From positions 1-15,032 of the forward strand of contig CAYRJN010000092.1 in the NCBI GenBank assembly GCA_964424545.1: DNA of 15,032 nt, given 5' to 3'. Source of the stretch: JAUVIB01 sp964424545 (lineage in GTDB: Bacteria; Calditrichota; Calditrichia; Calditrichales; Calditrichaceae). Of the stretch, positions 14,689 through 15,032 are shown piece by piece (position 1 is the stretch's first letter; each line of letters begins with the position of its first letter). The translations under genes were made by a program, and so were the position numbers. The notes below the pieces were generated by a model. The model ran no database searches. It worked only from the letters and a program-made list of their open reading frames with translations, and had not been told where the DNA came from.

Positions 14689-15032
14689 AAGCCCCTTAAT
14701 TTGTAGTCTATGAATATCAGCGTTTTGTTATTATCCGTACTTTTTCTATCGAATTAGAGTGTTTTGTAATAACCTTTTTTGCAATGCTCGTCTTAAATTA
14801 GCTTTTGATAAGATGTTAAGCAAATCGTAAATAGTTGAATTGCGTAGAAGATTTGAAGCGGAATTCATCAGTAAATTATCAGGTTTCCGTTTGGAAAAAT
14901 GTCGGCTTTCCATTATATTGCCTTGTAAATATTATGCTTGTTTATTCGTATCCATTCGGTGAAGTACATCTTGTTTAAGTAATATTTCTTCTTAAGTTAA
15001 TAGTATTAATCTTCATATTCAAACTTAGGAGG
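14689..15032. other. 344-nt intergenic region at the right edge
   Basis: No open frame of note on either strand. It lies upstream of the leftward FAD dehydrogenase and, judging by the ribosome binding site at its end, upstream of a rightward gene beyond the window, so it is probably a divergent promoter region. The only dyad I see is TTAATA-G-TATTAA (14997-15009), close to the right edge, which could be an operator or chance. Confidence 0.45.
15026..15032 (+). promoter_or_regulatory. Strong Shine-Dalgarno of a gene starting beyond the window
   Basis: TAGGAGG ends the window and closely matches the anti-Shine-Dalgarno complement, in the same style as GGAGGAGG before the cysteine-rich gene. 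A rightward start codon is expected within about 5-12 nt outside the window. Confidence 0.5.

Noticed and set aside
1..15032. Mobile elements, CRISPR arrays, tRNA or rRNA genes
   Set aside because: No transposase, no terminal repeats with target duplications, no regularly spaced repeats and no tRNA-like cloverleaf or rRNA sequence were seen on reading the window.

Overview
The window comes from an AT-rich genome of a diderm (Gram-negative) bacterium. Two adjacent genes encode an outer-membrane Omp85/TamA-type barrel and a TamB-type periplasm-spanning protein, so an outer membrane is certain. The style of several proteins (rhomboid with a C-terminal helical extension, the GNAT and alpha-oxoamine synthase pair, TamB before TamA) fits the Bacteroidota/FCB group or a related uncultured phylum. 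That placement is inference; there is no rRNA or tRNA here to settle it.

Left part (1-1180): the 3' portion of a rhomboid intramembrane protease gene cut by the window edge, then a 78-residue cysteine-rich protein with a very strong ribosome binding site, closed by a clear rho-independent terminator. Next (1178-5124) comes the most interesting block. On the minus strand a serine palmitoyltransferase-like enzyme is followed 17 nt later by a GNAT-fold acyltransferase. Divergently, on the plus strand, an extended SDR (NAD(P)-dependent epimerase/reductase family) is followed 4 nt later by a small PGPGW-type membrane protein. Spt, a GNAT-type acyltransferase and an SDR reductase are the three core enzyme types of bacterial ceramide synthesis as described in Caulobacter (Spt, bCerS, CerR). 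I read the block as a compact sphingolipid locus.

After a 783-nt stretch without a convincing gene, a plus-strand operon (5908-12985) encodes a Ste24-like M48 membrane metalloprotease, TamB (1340 residues) and TamA/Omp85 (629 residues, three POTRA repeats plus barrel). M48 and tamB are 3 nt apart and tamA follows 46 nt later. This is an envelope-biogenesis unit: TamA/TamB help outer-membrane protein assembly, and TamB-like AsmA-family proteins are implicated in phospholipid transport to the outer membrane.

The right part holds a convergent minus-strand gene for a COG2509-type FAD-dependent dehydrogenase (13150-14688) with its own candidate terminator. A 344-nt region follows, ending in an excellent Shine-Dalgarno sequence that probably belongs to a gene starting just beyond the window. 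No mobile element, CRISPR array, tRNA or rRNA was recognised.
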